From positions 1 to 14,008 of the forward strand of contig DRTT01000009.1 in the NCBI GenBank assembly GCA_011372105.1: a stretch of 14,008 nucleotides of DNA, in the 5' to 3' direction. The notes below the pieces were generated by a model. That model saw nothing but the letters and a program-made list of their open reading frames with translations. It was not told the DNA's origin and did not search any database. Positions within the stretch are counted from its first letter, which is position 1. Every line of letters begins with the position of its first letter. This stretch comes from Candidatus Aerophobota bacterium (GTDB lineage Bacteria; Aerophobota; Aerophobia; Aerophobales; B3-G15). Of this stretch, positions 1 to 5,807 are shown one piece after another. The translations under genes and the position numbers were made by a program.

Positions 1-1297
1 TTTAAAAAGAAAGAAAAATTCTGCCTCCCTTGTTCTTTTTAATCTTGAAAGACCTGATGAGAAGACGCTTTCTCTTTTCAGAAAGACACGAAGACACCTT
101 CCCGATATACCCTTTATTGTGCTTTCCTCTCCAGGACCTGCCTGTATTGAAAGGGTTTTAAAACTTGTAACAAAAGAGGGAGCATACGATTATATTAAAA
201 AGCCCTTTCTTATGGACGAGTTGAAAATTATCGTGAGGAGGGCTTTAAAGAAAGAAAAGACCTCTTCTTCTGAGAAGACTTCTTCCTTTTCTTTCCTGCC
301 TTCTGACTTTGTACTTGGTAAAAACCAGAAGATGAAAGAGATAGTTGGGATTATTAAGGAAATTGCCCCCACAGAACTCACCATACTTATAAGAGGAGAA
401 AGTGGAACGGGAAAAGAGATGCTTGCCTCCATTATTCACAAACTTAGCAAACGTCATAAAGGACCTTTTTTAAGGTTAAACTGTGCTGCCATTTGTGAGT
501 CTATAATGGAAAGTGAGCTTTTTGGTTACGAGAGAGGGGCTTTTACCGGAGCAGATACCAGGAAAAAAGGGCTTTTTTCTGCTGCCGACGGTGGAACTTT
601 GCTTCTTGATGAAATAGCAAAAGCAAGCCTTAATACTCAGGCAAAGCTTTTGGGGGTAATTGAGAGAAAAGAATTTATTCCGGTAGGCGGAATTTCCCCT
701 GTTAAATGTGATGTTAGACTTATAATAGCAACAAACAGTAATCTTGAAGAAGAGATAAAAAAAGGAAGATTCCTTGCAGACCTTTATTACAGAATAAATA
801 CTTTCTCTATTTCTCTTCCTCCTTTAAGAGAGCGCAGGGAAGATATTCCTCTACTTGTGGAACATTTTTTAAAAAAATACAACTCCTGCTTTGGCAAAAA
901 TATAAAGAGGGTGTCACCTGAAGTTTACAACTTTCTTGTTGAATATCCCTGGCCAGGCAACATAAGGGAGCTTGAATCTTTTGTTGTGAAGATGGTTGTT
1001 GTTTGTAAGGGATCTTCTATTACTTTGAATGATATCAAAAAATTTTTCCCCCACAAAGCTCCTAAAAAAAAGCGGTTTCTTCCTTTTGAGGAGGCCAAAA
1101 GAAGTTTTTTAACCTCATTTGAGGAAAAATATATAAGAGAACTTCTCCTGCTCTCACAGGGGAATATAAAAGCTGCAGCAGAAAAAGCAGGAGTAACCCG
1201 TGCCTTTATATACCAGAAAATAAGAAAATACAATATAGATTTATCTTTTTACAGAAGAAAATCCTCTCCTAAAGAACCATCCGGTAGTGTATACTAA
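1..1297 (+). CDS. NtrC-family sigma-54-dependent activator with degenerate receiver domain (5' partial)
   Basis: The reading frame is open to the left edge (first full codon at base 2), so the N-terminus lies outside the window. A GTG at 119 falls inside the receiver domain and is not a credible start. Visible domains: C-terminal part of a receiver (about 2-215), AAA+ sigma-54 interaction domain (about 315-1000) with Walker A GESGTGKE (395-418), GAFTGA loop (536-553) and Walker B LLLDE, then a Fis-type helix-turn-helix (about 1165-1235). Such proteins bind upstream DNA and use ATP to open sigma-54 RNA polymerase promoters. Oddities: the phospho-acceptor position reads Asn (codon 41-43, in LVLFNLERP), although the conserved Ser and the Lys of the KKP motif are kept. 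The usual REDLYYR segment reads LADLYYR, so one conserved Arg is Leu (773-775). The context implies a flagellar regulator, but the target is inferred. The domain calls are firm. Confidence 0.93.
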   Translation, partial: LKRKKNSASLVLFNLERPDEKTLSLFRKTRRHLPDIPFIVLSSPGPACIERVLKLVTKEGAYDYIKKPFLMDELKIIVRRALKKEKTSSSEKTSSFSFLPSDFVLGKNQKMKEIVGIIKEIAPTELTILIRGESGTGKEMLASIIHKLSKRHKGPFLRLNCAAICESIMESELFGYERGAFTGADTRKKGLFSAADGGTLLLDEIAKASLNTQAKLLGVIERKEFIPVGGISPVKCDVRLIIATNSNLEEEIKKGRFLADLYYRINTFSISLPPLRERREDIPLLVEHFLKKYNSCFGKNIKRVSPEVYNFLVEYPWPGNIRELESFVVKMVVVCKGSSITLNDIKKFFPHKAPKKKRFLPFEEAKRSFLTSFEEKYIRELLLLSQGNIKAAAEKAGVTRAFIYQKIRKYNIDLSFYRRKSSPKEPSGSVY

Positions 1298-1306
1298 TCT
1301 ATACAC
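1287..1306. repeat. Inverted repeat GTGTATA-N6-TATACAC over the stop codon
   Basis: Perfect 7-bp arms (1287-1293 and 1300-1306) with a 6-nt loop that contains the TAA stop of the preceding gene. The arms are AT-rich and no clean T-run follows directly, so it is at best a weak terminator hairpin. It lies about 120-140 bp upstream of the -24 element at 1425, a usual distance for a sigma-54 activator binding site. Both readings are inference. Confidence 0.35.
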
Positions 1307-1348
1307 ACTTTAAAAAACTTTTTATTGAATTTTCTGGTAGAATGTAAA

Positions 1349-1371
1349 GGGAAAAATACAAAAATCTTCCC
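1349..1371. promoter_or_regulatory. Candidate activator site: GGGAA-N13-TTCCC upstream of the sigma-54 promoter
   Basis: Short interrupted inverted repeat centred about 65 bp upstream of the -24 element of the promoter at 1424. A GGAAA/TTTCC repeat lies at a similar distance (about 60 bp) before the flgB sigma-54 promoter. Binding by an NtrC-type regulator is only a suggestion, because arms of five bases are weak evidence in AT-rich DNA. Confidence 0.2.
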
Positions 1372-1423
1372 CCATACCTTTCAGAAATTTTATTTTTTCT
1401 TTTATTTAAGGAATTTTAAATTC

Positions 1424-1439
1424 TGGCATATTCTTTGCA
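1424..1439 (+). promoter_or_regulatory. Sigma-54 (-24/-12) promoter of the regulatory operon
   Basis: The sequence TGGCATATTCTTTGCA has the sigma-54 hallmarks: GG at 1425-1426, GC at 1437-1438, exactly ten bases between them, and the flanking TGGCA and TTGCA blocks. Transcription would start near 1450, giving a leader of about 24 nt before the ATG at 1474. It lies in the only sizeable gap before the regulatory operon and between genes for sigma-54 activators, which supports function. A TTG at 1435 that could extend the next gene lies within the -12 block and would be untranscribed. Confidence 0.85.
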
Positions 1440-1473
1440 CTTATTATTGAAAAACCGAAGAAAGGAAGAAAAA

Positions 1474-1854
1474 ATGCGGGTATTAGTTGCTGATGATGAT
1501 ATGTTTATGAGGAATTTTTTGAGGAAAGTTTTGGAAAATGAGGGTTGCTGTATTGAGGTTGTTGAAAGTGGAAGTGAGGTTATAAGAAAGGTCCTGGAAA
1601 AAAAATTTGATGTTCTTTTCCTTGATATTTACATGGGAGGGATGGATGGATTTGAAACCATTCCCATAATAAAAGAGATAGCTCCTGCACTTCCCATTGT
1701 GGTTATAACAGGTGATACTTCCCTTCAGACAAAAAATAAAATTCAAAATCTTGATGTATTTTCCTATCTTACAAAACCTATTGACCCGGTGGAGGTCAGG
1801 AAGGTTTTAAGAACCGTTCCCTTAGCGCTGGAGTCAAATCATGCTGGAAGATAG
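1474..1854 (+). CDS. Stand-alone response regulator receiver protein (CheY-like)
   Basis: A 126-residue protein made of one receiver domain with no output domain. The acidic pocket D7-D8-D9, phospho-acceptor D51 (in VLFLDIY), T79 (VVITGD) and K101 (LTKP) are all present, so it should be phosphorylatable. The start at ATG 1474 follows an AAAGGAAG ribosome binding site (1461-1468) and lies about 24 nt after the predicted sigma-54 start. A longer in-frame reading from TTG 1435 would begin inside the promoter and is rejected. It is the first gene of a run of overlapping genes; its stop overlaps the next start by 14 nt. The likely phosphodonor is the histidine kinase encoded at 4449-5807. It could signal to the switch like CheY or act as a phosphate sink; the sequence does not decide. 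Confidence 0.9.
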   Translation: MRVLVADDDMFMRNFLRKVLENEGCCIEVVESGSEVIRKVLEKKFDVLFLDIYMGGMDGFETIPIIKEIAPALPIVVITGDTSLQTKNKIQNLDVFSYLTKPIDPVEVRKVLRTVPLALESNHAGR

Positions 1855-2077
1855 AAAAAAATTTTTAAGTGTGATTAAAAGTGAGAGATTAAACTTTTCA
1901 AAAGAGCCTCTTTTAATAAAACCAGAAAAAAAAGACACAGGAGATGTTAAGATAAGTTTCAAAAGGGAAAAGGGTATCGTCCGGATAATTGAAATCATCT
2001 GCTCCTGTGGCAACAAAATAGAACTTTTATGTGAATATGAAAATGAAATTTCTCAAAAAAATCTCTCTGAGAGGTAA
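1841..2077 (+). CDS. Small CxC...C protein of unknown function
   Basis: A 78-residue protein. ATG 1841 follows TGGAG (1829-1833) at good spacing, overlaps the end of the response regulator gene by 14 nt, and itself overlaps the TPR gene. The N-terminal 45 residues are Lys-rich and polar. The C-terminal half has a hydrophobic strand followed by a cysteine cluster C54-x-C56-G ... C64, in the segment ICSCGNKIELLCEY. Three close cysteines with a CxCG turn suggest metal binding (perhaps half a zinc site) or redox chemistry, but a fourth ligand is not obvious. There is no signal peptide or membrane segment. I do not recognise the family. Position and overlaps argue that it is a real, co-translated gene, probably linked to motility regulation. 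Confidence 0.72.
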   Translation: MLEDRKKFLSVIKSERLNFSKEPLLIKPEKKDTGDVKISFKREKGIVRIIEIICSCGNKIELLCEYENEISQKNLSER

Positions 2078-4022
2078 ATTCAGTTTAACTTTTAAAAATT
2101 TAATTTTGTTTTTAAAAAATTTATCTTTTTTAAAGCTGGCTGTAGCAGCTGGAGTGGGTGCAGGGGTAGTAATTTTTGTCTTGTTTTACCTTGAAAATTT
2201 CTTTTCCACAAAGCCAAGATGGCAAATTTATCTTCAAAAAGCTGATAATCTCTACAACATGGGTAAATTAAAAGAAGCAAAAAAATTATACCTTGACATA
2301 AGAGAGAAATTCCCCTCAAATCCGGAGATGGACCGGGTTAACTTTCAACTCGGAAATACTTTTCATAAGCTGGGATTTATTCATAGAGCCTGTTTCTTCT
2401 ATGAGAAGGTAGCTTTTAAAAATTCTTCTCCATACTTTTTTGAGGCAAGATACAATCTTGCACTCTGTTACAGGAAAGCAGGAGAGTTTGATAAGGCTTT
2501 AAAACTGGCAGAGGAGATGATTGAGAAATTTCCTGAAAGTGAGAAAATAGCAGAATTTTACCTTATTGCTGCAGATTCTCTTCTGGAAAATTCAAAAGAG
2601 AAAGAAGCTGTATCTTTTTACCAGAGGATTATCAGGTCTTATCCTCTCACTCTCTCAGCTCAAATAGCCTACCTTAGACTTGGCAATATTTTTTTAAGCA
2701 AAAATCAATACTCAGAAGCAGCTCTTTTTTACTCTCACCTTATAAAGGATTATCCGAGAAGCAAACTTCAGGAGGAGGCTCTTTTCAATCTTTCTCGCTG
2801 TTACATAGCTCAGGAAAAGATAGAAGAGGCTTTATCTTTCCTCTTTATGTTGCTTGAGAGGTTTCCTCAAAGCAGGTTTTTACCTGAAGGATTTTTTCTC
2901 TGTGCAGATGTTTTTTTAAAAAAAGGTGAGTTTGCAAAGGCTCGTGAGATTTGCGAGAAAATTCTACCCTTTTCCGGGAAAAATTCTGCCTTTGCTATTA
3001 AAGTTAAAGAAAAGCTTGCCCAAAGTTATGAAGGTGAGGGAAAATTAAAAGAGGCAATTAAAATTTACGAGAGTATACTGAAACAGCATCCTTACATTGA
3101 GGATATTTATCTCAGGTTGGGCTCTCTTTATTTAAAAGAGAAAGAATTTGTCAAAGCAATCAGGATATTTCAAGCATTTGTCAGATATTTTCCCCTGTCT
3201 CCTGATATATTTTCTGCTTATCTTAATCTGGGGATTGCTTTTCACAGAGAGGGAATTTATTCTGGAGCAATAAAGGCTTTTAATAATGCTCTGAGGGAAT
3301 CTTCTTCAAGAGAACAAAAGATTCTGGTGCTTTCGGAGTTAGCGAATGTTTGCATGAAACTTGAATTATGGGGCAAGGCTATAGATTTTTTAGAACAGAA
3401 AATATCCCTGTTGAAGAAAAAGGAGGAAAAAGTAAAAACTCAGATTAAGCTTGTCAGATGTTATTTAGAAAGTGGAAAACTTGATGTGGCAAAGAAAAAT
3501 GTTTCCTTAATTTTGAAAAGTTTTCCTCAGAATAATCTTTCGCAGCTTTTTGATGTAGCTCATCTTTTTTCTCTTGCAGGAGAGGAGGAGGTAGCCTGTA
3601 GTATTTATAAAAAAATATTGCAGGTTTTTTCTGGAGAAGAGGGGAAAGTTGCTCTTTGCCTTTTTAAAATAGCAAAAATTAGACAGAAACAGGGGAAGAT
3701 AAAAGAAGCTATAAGTTTATATGAGAAGATTGTTGGTATGTTAAAGGAAAAATCTTTGAAAGATTTTTCTGAAAAAGAAAACACTCTGATAAACCTTGCT
3801 GACCTTTATTACTTCATTGGGGAGTACAAAAAAGCTGTTAAGCTTTACCTTGAAGCTTTGACCTTGTATCCGAAAGACGAAAGTGATGCCTGGCTTGTGT
3901 ATCAGATTGGTAACTGTTACAGGCATCTTGACCTGGTGGAGAGAGCAGAAAAGTTTTACAGGGATTTAAATGAGAGGTTTCCTGAAAGCGTCTGGGCAAA
4001 TTTAAGTCAGGCTATGCTTTGA
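2031..4022 (+). CDS. Membrane-anchored tetratricopeptide (TPR) repeat protein
   Basis: A 663-residue protein. A Lys/Arg-rich N-terminus (residues 4-30) precedes one hydrophobic segment (about 34-56, rich in Ala, Val, Gly, Phe), then about 16 degenerate TPR units run from about residue 67 to the C-terminus. Recurrent features are the A-x-x-Y/F-x-x-ILxxFP pattern ending in P-x-S. By the positive-inside rule the TPR superhelix should lie outside the cytoplasmic membrane (periplasm). TPR arrays are protein-binding scaffolds, and no catalytic motif is seen. The start may be GTG 2031, ATG 2037 or ATG 2043. None has a clear ribosome binding site, which suggests coupling to the upstream gene that it overlaps by up to 47 nt. 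The flagellar setting suggests a structural or assembly factor; compare the periplasmic TPR proteins PflA/PflB of Campylobacter. Homology to those is not claimed. Confidence 0.85.
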   Translation: MNMKMKFLKKISLRGKFSLTFKNLILFLKNLSFLKLAVAAGVGAGVVIFVLFYLENFFSTKPRWQIYLQKADNLYNMGKLKEAKKLYLDIREKFPSNPEMDRVNFQLGNTFHKLGFIHRACFFYEKVAFKNSSPYFFEARYNLALCYRKAGEFDKALKLAEEMIEKFPESEKIAEFYLIAADSLLENSKEKEAVSFYQRIIRSYPLTLSAQIAYLRLGNIFLSKNQYSEAALFYSHLIKDYPRSKLQEEALFNLSRCYIAQEKIEEALSFLFMLLERFPQSRFLPEGFFLCADVFLKKGEFAKAREICEKILPFSGKNSAFAIKVKEKLAQSYEGEGKLKEAIKIYESILKQHPYIEDIYLRLGSLYLKEKEFVKAIRIFQAFVRYFPLSPDIFSAYLNLGIAFHREGIYSGAIKAFNNALRESSSREQKILVLSELANVCMKLELWGKAIDFLEQKISLLKKKEEKVKTQIKLVRCYLESGKLDVAKKNVSLILKSFPQNNLSQLFDVAHLFSLAGEEEVACSIYKKILQVFSGEEGKVALCLFKIAKIRQKQGKIKEAISLYEKIVGMLKEKSLKDFSEKENTLINLADLYYFIGEYKKAVKLYLEALTLYPKDESDAWLVYQIGNCYRHLDLVERAEKFYRDLNERFPESVWANLSQAML

Positions 4023-4024
4023 AG

Positions 4025-4034
4025 AAGGGGAGGG
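4025..4034 (+). promoter_or_regulatory. Strong purine-rich ribosome binding site
   Basis: An uninterrupted AAGGGGAGGG block ends four bases before ATG 4039. It contrasts with the weak or absent sites of most genes here, so this gene may be translated independently and well. Confidence 0.6.
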
Positions 4035-4038
4035 TAAA

Positions 4039-4437
4039 ATGAATCAAGAATTATGTTACAGAGAGCAACTTAAACTCTACAGAGAAATCTTTGATATAGG
4101 AGTTGCCCAGGAAAAAGCTATTAGAGAGAAAGATTACAAAAGACTTATTTTTCTTATAAAAGAGAAGGGAAAGATTATGGGCAGGATAGATGCACTAAAG
4201 GAAAATTCTCCCCTGACAAAAGAACCTGATGAAAAAACAGAAAGATTAATAAAGGAAATTACAGATATTTTAAGAAAGATATTGGAACAGGAGAAAAAAA
4301 ATCGCTCTCTTTTAAAGTCTGATATAAAAGAGGTATCTGAAAAAATAGACAGGATTGACGCAGCAAGAAATTTTCACCAGGCCTACAGAAAAATGTATTC
4401 TCCTGTCAAACCTCGTTTTCTTGACCAGCGAAGATAA
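4039..4437 (+). CDS. FlgN/FliT-like flagellar export chaperone candidate
   Basis: A 132-residue, highly charged, almost wholly helical protein. It starts at ATG 4039 after a strong purine-rich ribosome binding site. It has the layout of FlgN-type chaperones: an N-terminal helix with L-x-x-YREIF, then AIREKDYKRLIFLIKEKGKI resembling the 'count the units, multiply by ekek' helix of the family, a long second coil (about 68-105), and a short tail AYRKMY...RFLDQRR similar to tails of flagellar chaperone-like proteins. FlgN and FliT hold hook-junction or cap subunits soluble and deliver them to the export gate. It lies 16 nt after the TPR gene and 11 nt before the kinase gene. The assignment rests on size, predicted fold and context; a generic coiled-coil protein is the alternative. 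Confidence 0.55.
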   Translation: MNQELCYREQLKLYREIFDIGVAQEKAIREKDYKRLIFLIKEKGKIMGRIDALKENSPLTKEPDEKTERLIKEITDILRKILEQEKKNRSLLKSDIKEVSEKIDRIDAARNFHQAYRKMYSPVKPRFLDQRR

Positions 4438-4448
4438 GGAGAAGAGCA

Positions 4449-5807
4449 ATGCTAAACAGAAAGACCTCTTGCGTAGTTCAGAGAAAAGAAGAACTTGACC
4501 TTCTAACTTTTGCTTTTCAAAATTTCACCAAAGCCACAGAAACTCTTAAGCAAAGTTATCAAAAACTTCAGCAAAAAGTGACAGAACTTAGCAGGGAACT
4601 TTCTGAGACAAACAAAGCTCTTGCAAGAAAAGTGACAGAACTTAAAAGGGTAAAAACTTATCTTAACAATATCCTTGACAGCATGATGGATGGACTCTTT
4701 GCTTTAGATCTTGAAGGGAAAATAACCATTTTTAACACAGCTGCAGAAAAGATTACAAATTACAAGGCAAAAGATGTGCTGGGAAAATCTTACAAAGATG
4801 TTTTTGCTGATAATAAACATCTTGTATCTCTTTTAGAAAAGGCGCTCAAAGAGAAAAAATCTGTTATAGGAGAAAAAAGGTTTTCTTCTAAGAATAAAGA
4901 TATTTTTCTGGAGGTTATCGCAAATCCGGTAAAATCTCTTCATAATGAGGTGGAGGGGATAATGGTTATATTGAAAGATATATCCATCCTGAGGCACCTT
5001 CAGGAGGAGATAAGGCATAAGGAAAAACTTGCCATGTTAGGGGAAATGGCAGCAAGTGTTGCTCATGAGGTAAGGAACCCTCTTTCAGGAATAGAGGGTT
5101 TTGCACTTTTGTTGAAGGAAGGTTTGAAGGAAGATAAGGAGAAAAGTTTATGGGTTGAGCATATTATAAAAGGGGCAAGGAGCCTGAATAATCTTGTTAC
5201 AAATCTTTTGAATTTTTCCCGTCCTTTAAAACCCTGCTTTAGACCTGTTGTGGTAAATGAGTTAGTGGATGCTGTTATATGTCTTATAAGACAAAAGATT
5301 GAAAGGGAAAAGAGAGAGGTTGTTTTTATTAAAGATTTCCCTTCATCTTCTGTTGGTATGGTTGCAGATCCTGATCTTTTAAAGCAGGCTTTTTTAAACC
5401 TTATTCTCAATTCTGTTGAGGCTATGCCCGATGGAGGAAAAGTAACTGTTCGCATCAGGAAGAAAAAATACTCTCACTCCAGAATGCCTCAGTTTGTCAG
5501 GGAGATAAATGGAGATTATATTCTTGGCACGGCATCCGAGGAGGTTTTAATAGAGTTCTCAGATACAGGTTGTGGTATTCTGCCCGAGGAAAAGGAGAAA
5601 ATATTTCATCCATTTTACACAACCAAGTCAAAAGGATCCGGCCTTGGGCTTTCTGTTGTCAGGCAAATAGTTCAAATCCATGGAGGGAAAATAAGGGTGG
5701 AAAGTGTTCCCGGAAGGGGAACCACCTTTGTTTTAAATTTTCCTTTGATAAACGATTCAGAGGAAGTAAAAAATGATGGTAGAAAGTATTCTTGTAGTAG
5801 ACGATGA
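4449..5807 (+). CDS. Cytoplasmic PAS-domain sensor histidine kinase (flagellar, FlgS/FleS-like)
   Basis: A 452-residue protein without membrane segments, hence soluble. Order: N-terminal coiled coil (about 10-75), PAS domain (about 72-185), HisKA dimerisation domain with His206 in SVAHEVRNPLSG, then HATPase domain with N-box (N317/N321 in NLILNSVEAM), G1 box DTGCGI (372-377) and F/G2 region FHPFYTTKSKGSGLGL (386-401). All catalytic motifs are intact. It should autophosphorylate His206 and pass phosphate to the NtrC-type regulator encoded next, whose gene overlaps this one by 35 nt. The arrangement matches the soluble kinases FlgS or FleS that time sigma-54 flagellar genes. The PAS ligand cannot be told from sequence. 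The coiled coil contains a short internal duplication. The ATG start lies 8 nt after the AAGGAGAAG block at 4435. Confidence 0.92.
   Translation: MLNRKTSCVVQRKEELDLLTFAFQNFTKATETLKQSYQKLQQKVTELSRELSETNKALARKVTELKRVKTYLNNILDSMMDGLFALDLEGKITIFNTAAEKITNYKAKDVLGKSYKDVFADNKHLVSLLEKALKEKKSVIGEKRFSSKNKDIFLEVIANPVKSLHNEVEGIMVILKDISILRHLQEEIRHKEKLAMLGEMAASVAHEVRNPLSGIEGFALLLKEGLKEDKEKSLWVEHIIKGARSLNNLVTNLLNFSRPLKPCFRPVVVNELVDAVICLIRQKIEREKREVVFIKDFPSSSVGMVADPDLLKQAFLNLILNSVEAMPDGGKVTVRIRKKKYSHSRMPQFVREINGDYILGTASEEVLIEFSDTGCGILPEEKEKIFHPFYTTKSKGSGLGLSVVRQIVQIHGGKIRVESVPGRGTTFVLNFPLINDSEEVKNDGRKYSCSRR
4574..4644 (+). repeat. Short direct repeat inside the kinase coiled coil
   Basis: The 17-nt string AAAAGTGACAGAACTTA occurs at 4574-4590 and again at 4628-4644, exactly 54 nt (18 codons) apart and in frame. 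Both copies encode KVTEL in the coiled coil. This looks like an internal duplication of an 18-residue coil unit. Confidence 0.7.

Noticed and set aside
119..1297. A complete gene starting at GTG 119
   Set aside because: The same frame is open to base 2 and encodes the central part of a receiver domain upstream of 119, so the gene is truncated by the window edge.
1311..1327. A-run/T-run TAAAAAACTTTTTATTG as a terminator hairpin
   Set aside because: The stem would be only A-T pairs with almost no loop, and such runs are common in this AT-rich DNA.
1435..1473. Upstream TTG 1435 as start of the response regulator
   Set aside because: The TTG lies in the -12 element of the sigma-54 promoter and adds 13 residues outside the receiver fold. 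ATG 1474 has a ribosome binding site and begins MRVLVADDD as expected.
5063..5455. 130-codon - strand open frame opposite the histidine kinase
   Set aside because: It lies wholly antisense to intact HisKA/HATPase coding sequence, and its translation shows no recognisable domain. It is a shadow of the kinase gene.
5570..5776. 68-codon + strand frame inside the kinase 3' end
   Set aside because: It is a shifted reading of the conserved HATPase motifs, with no ribosome binding site.
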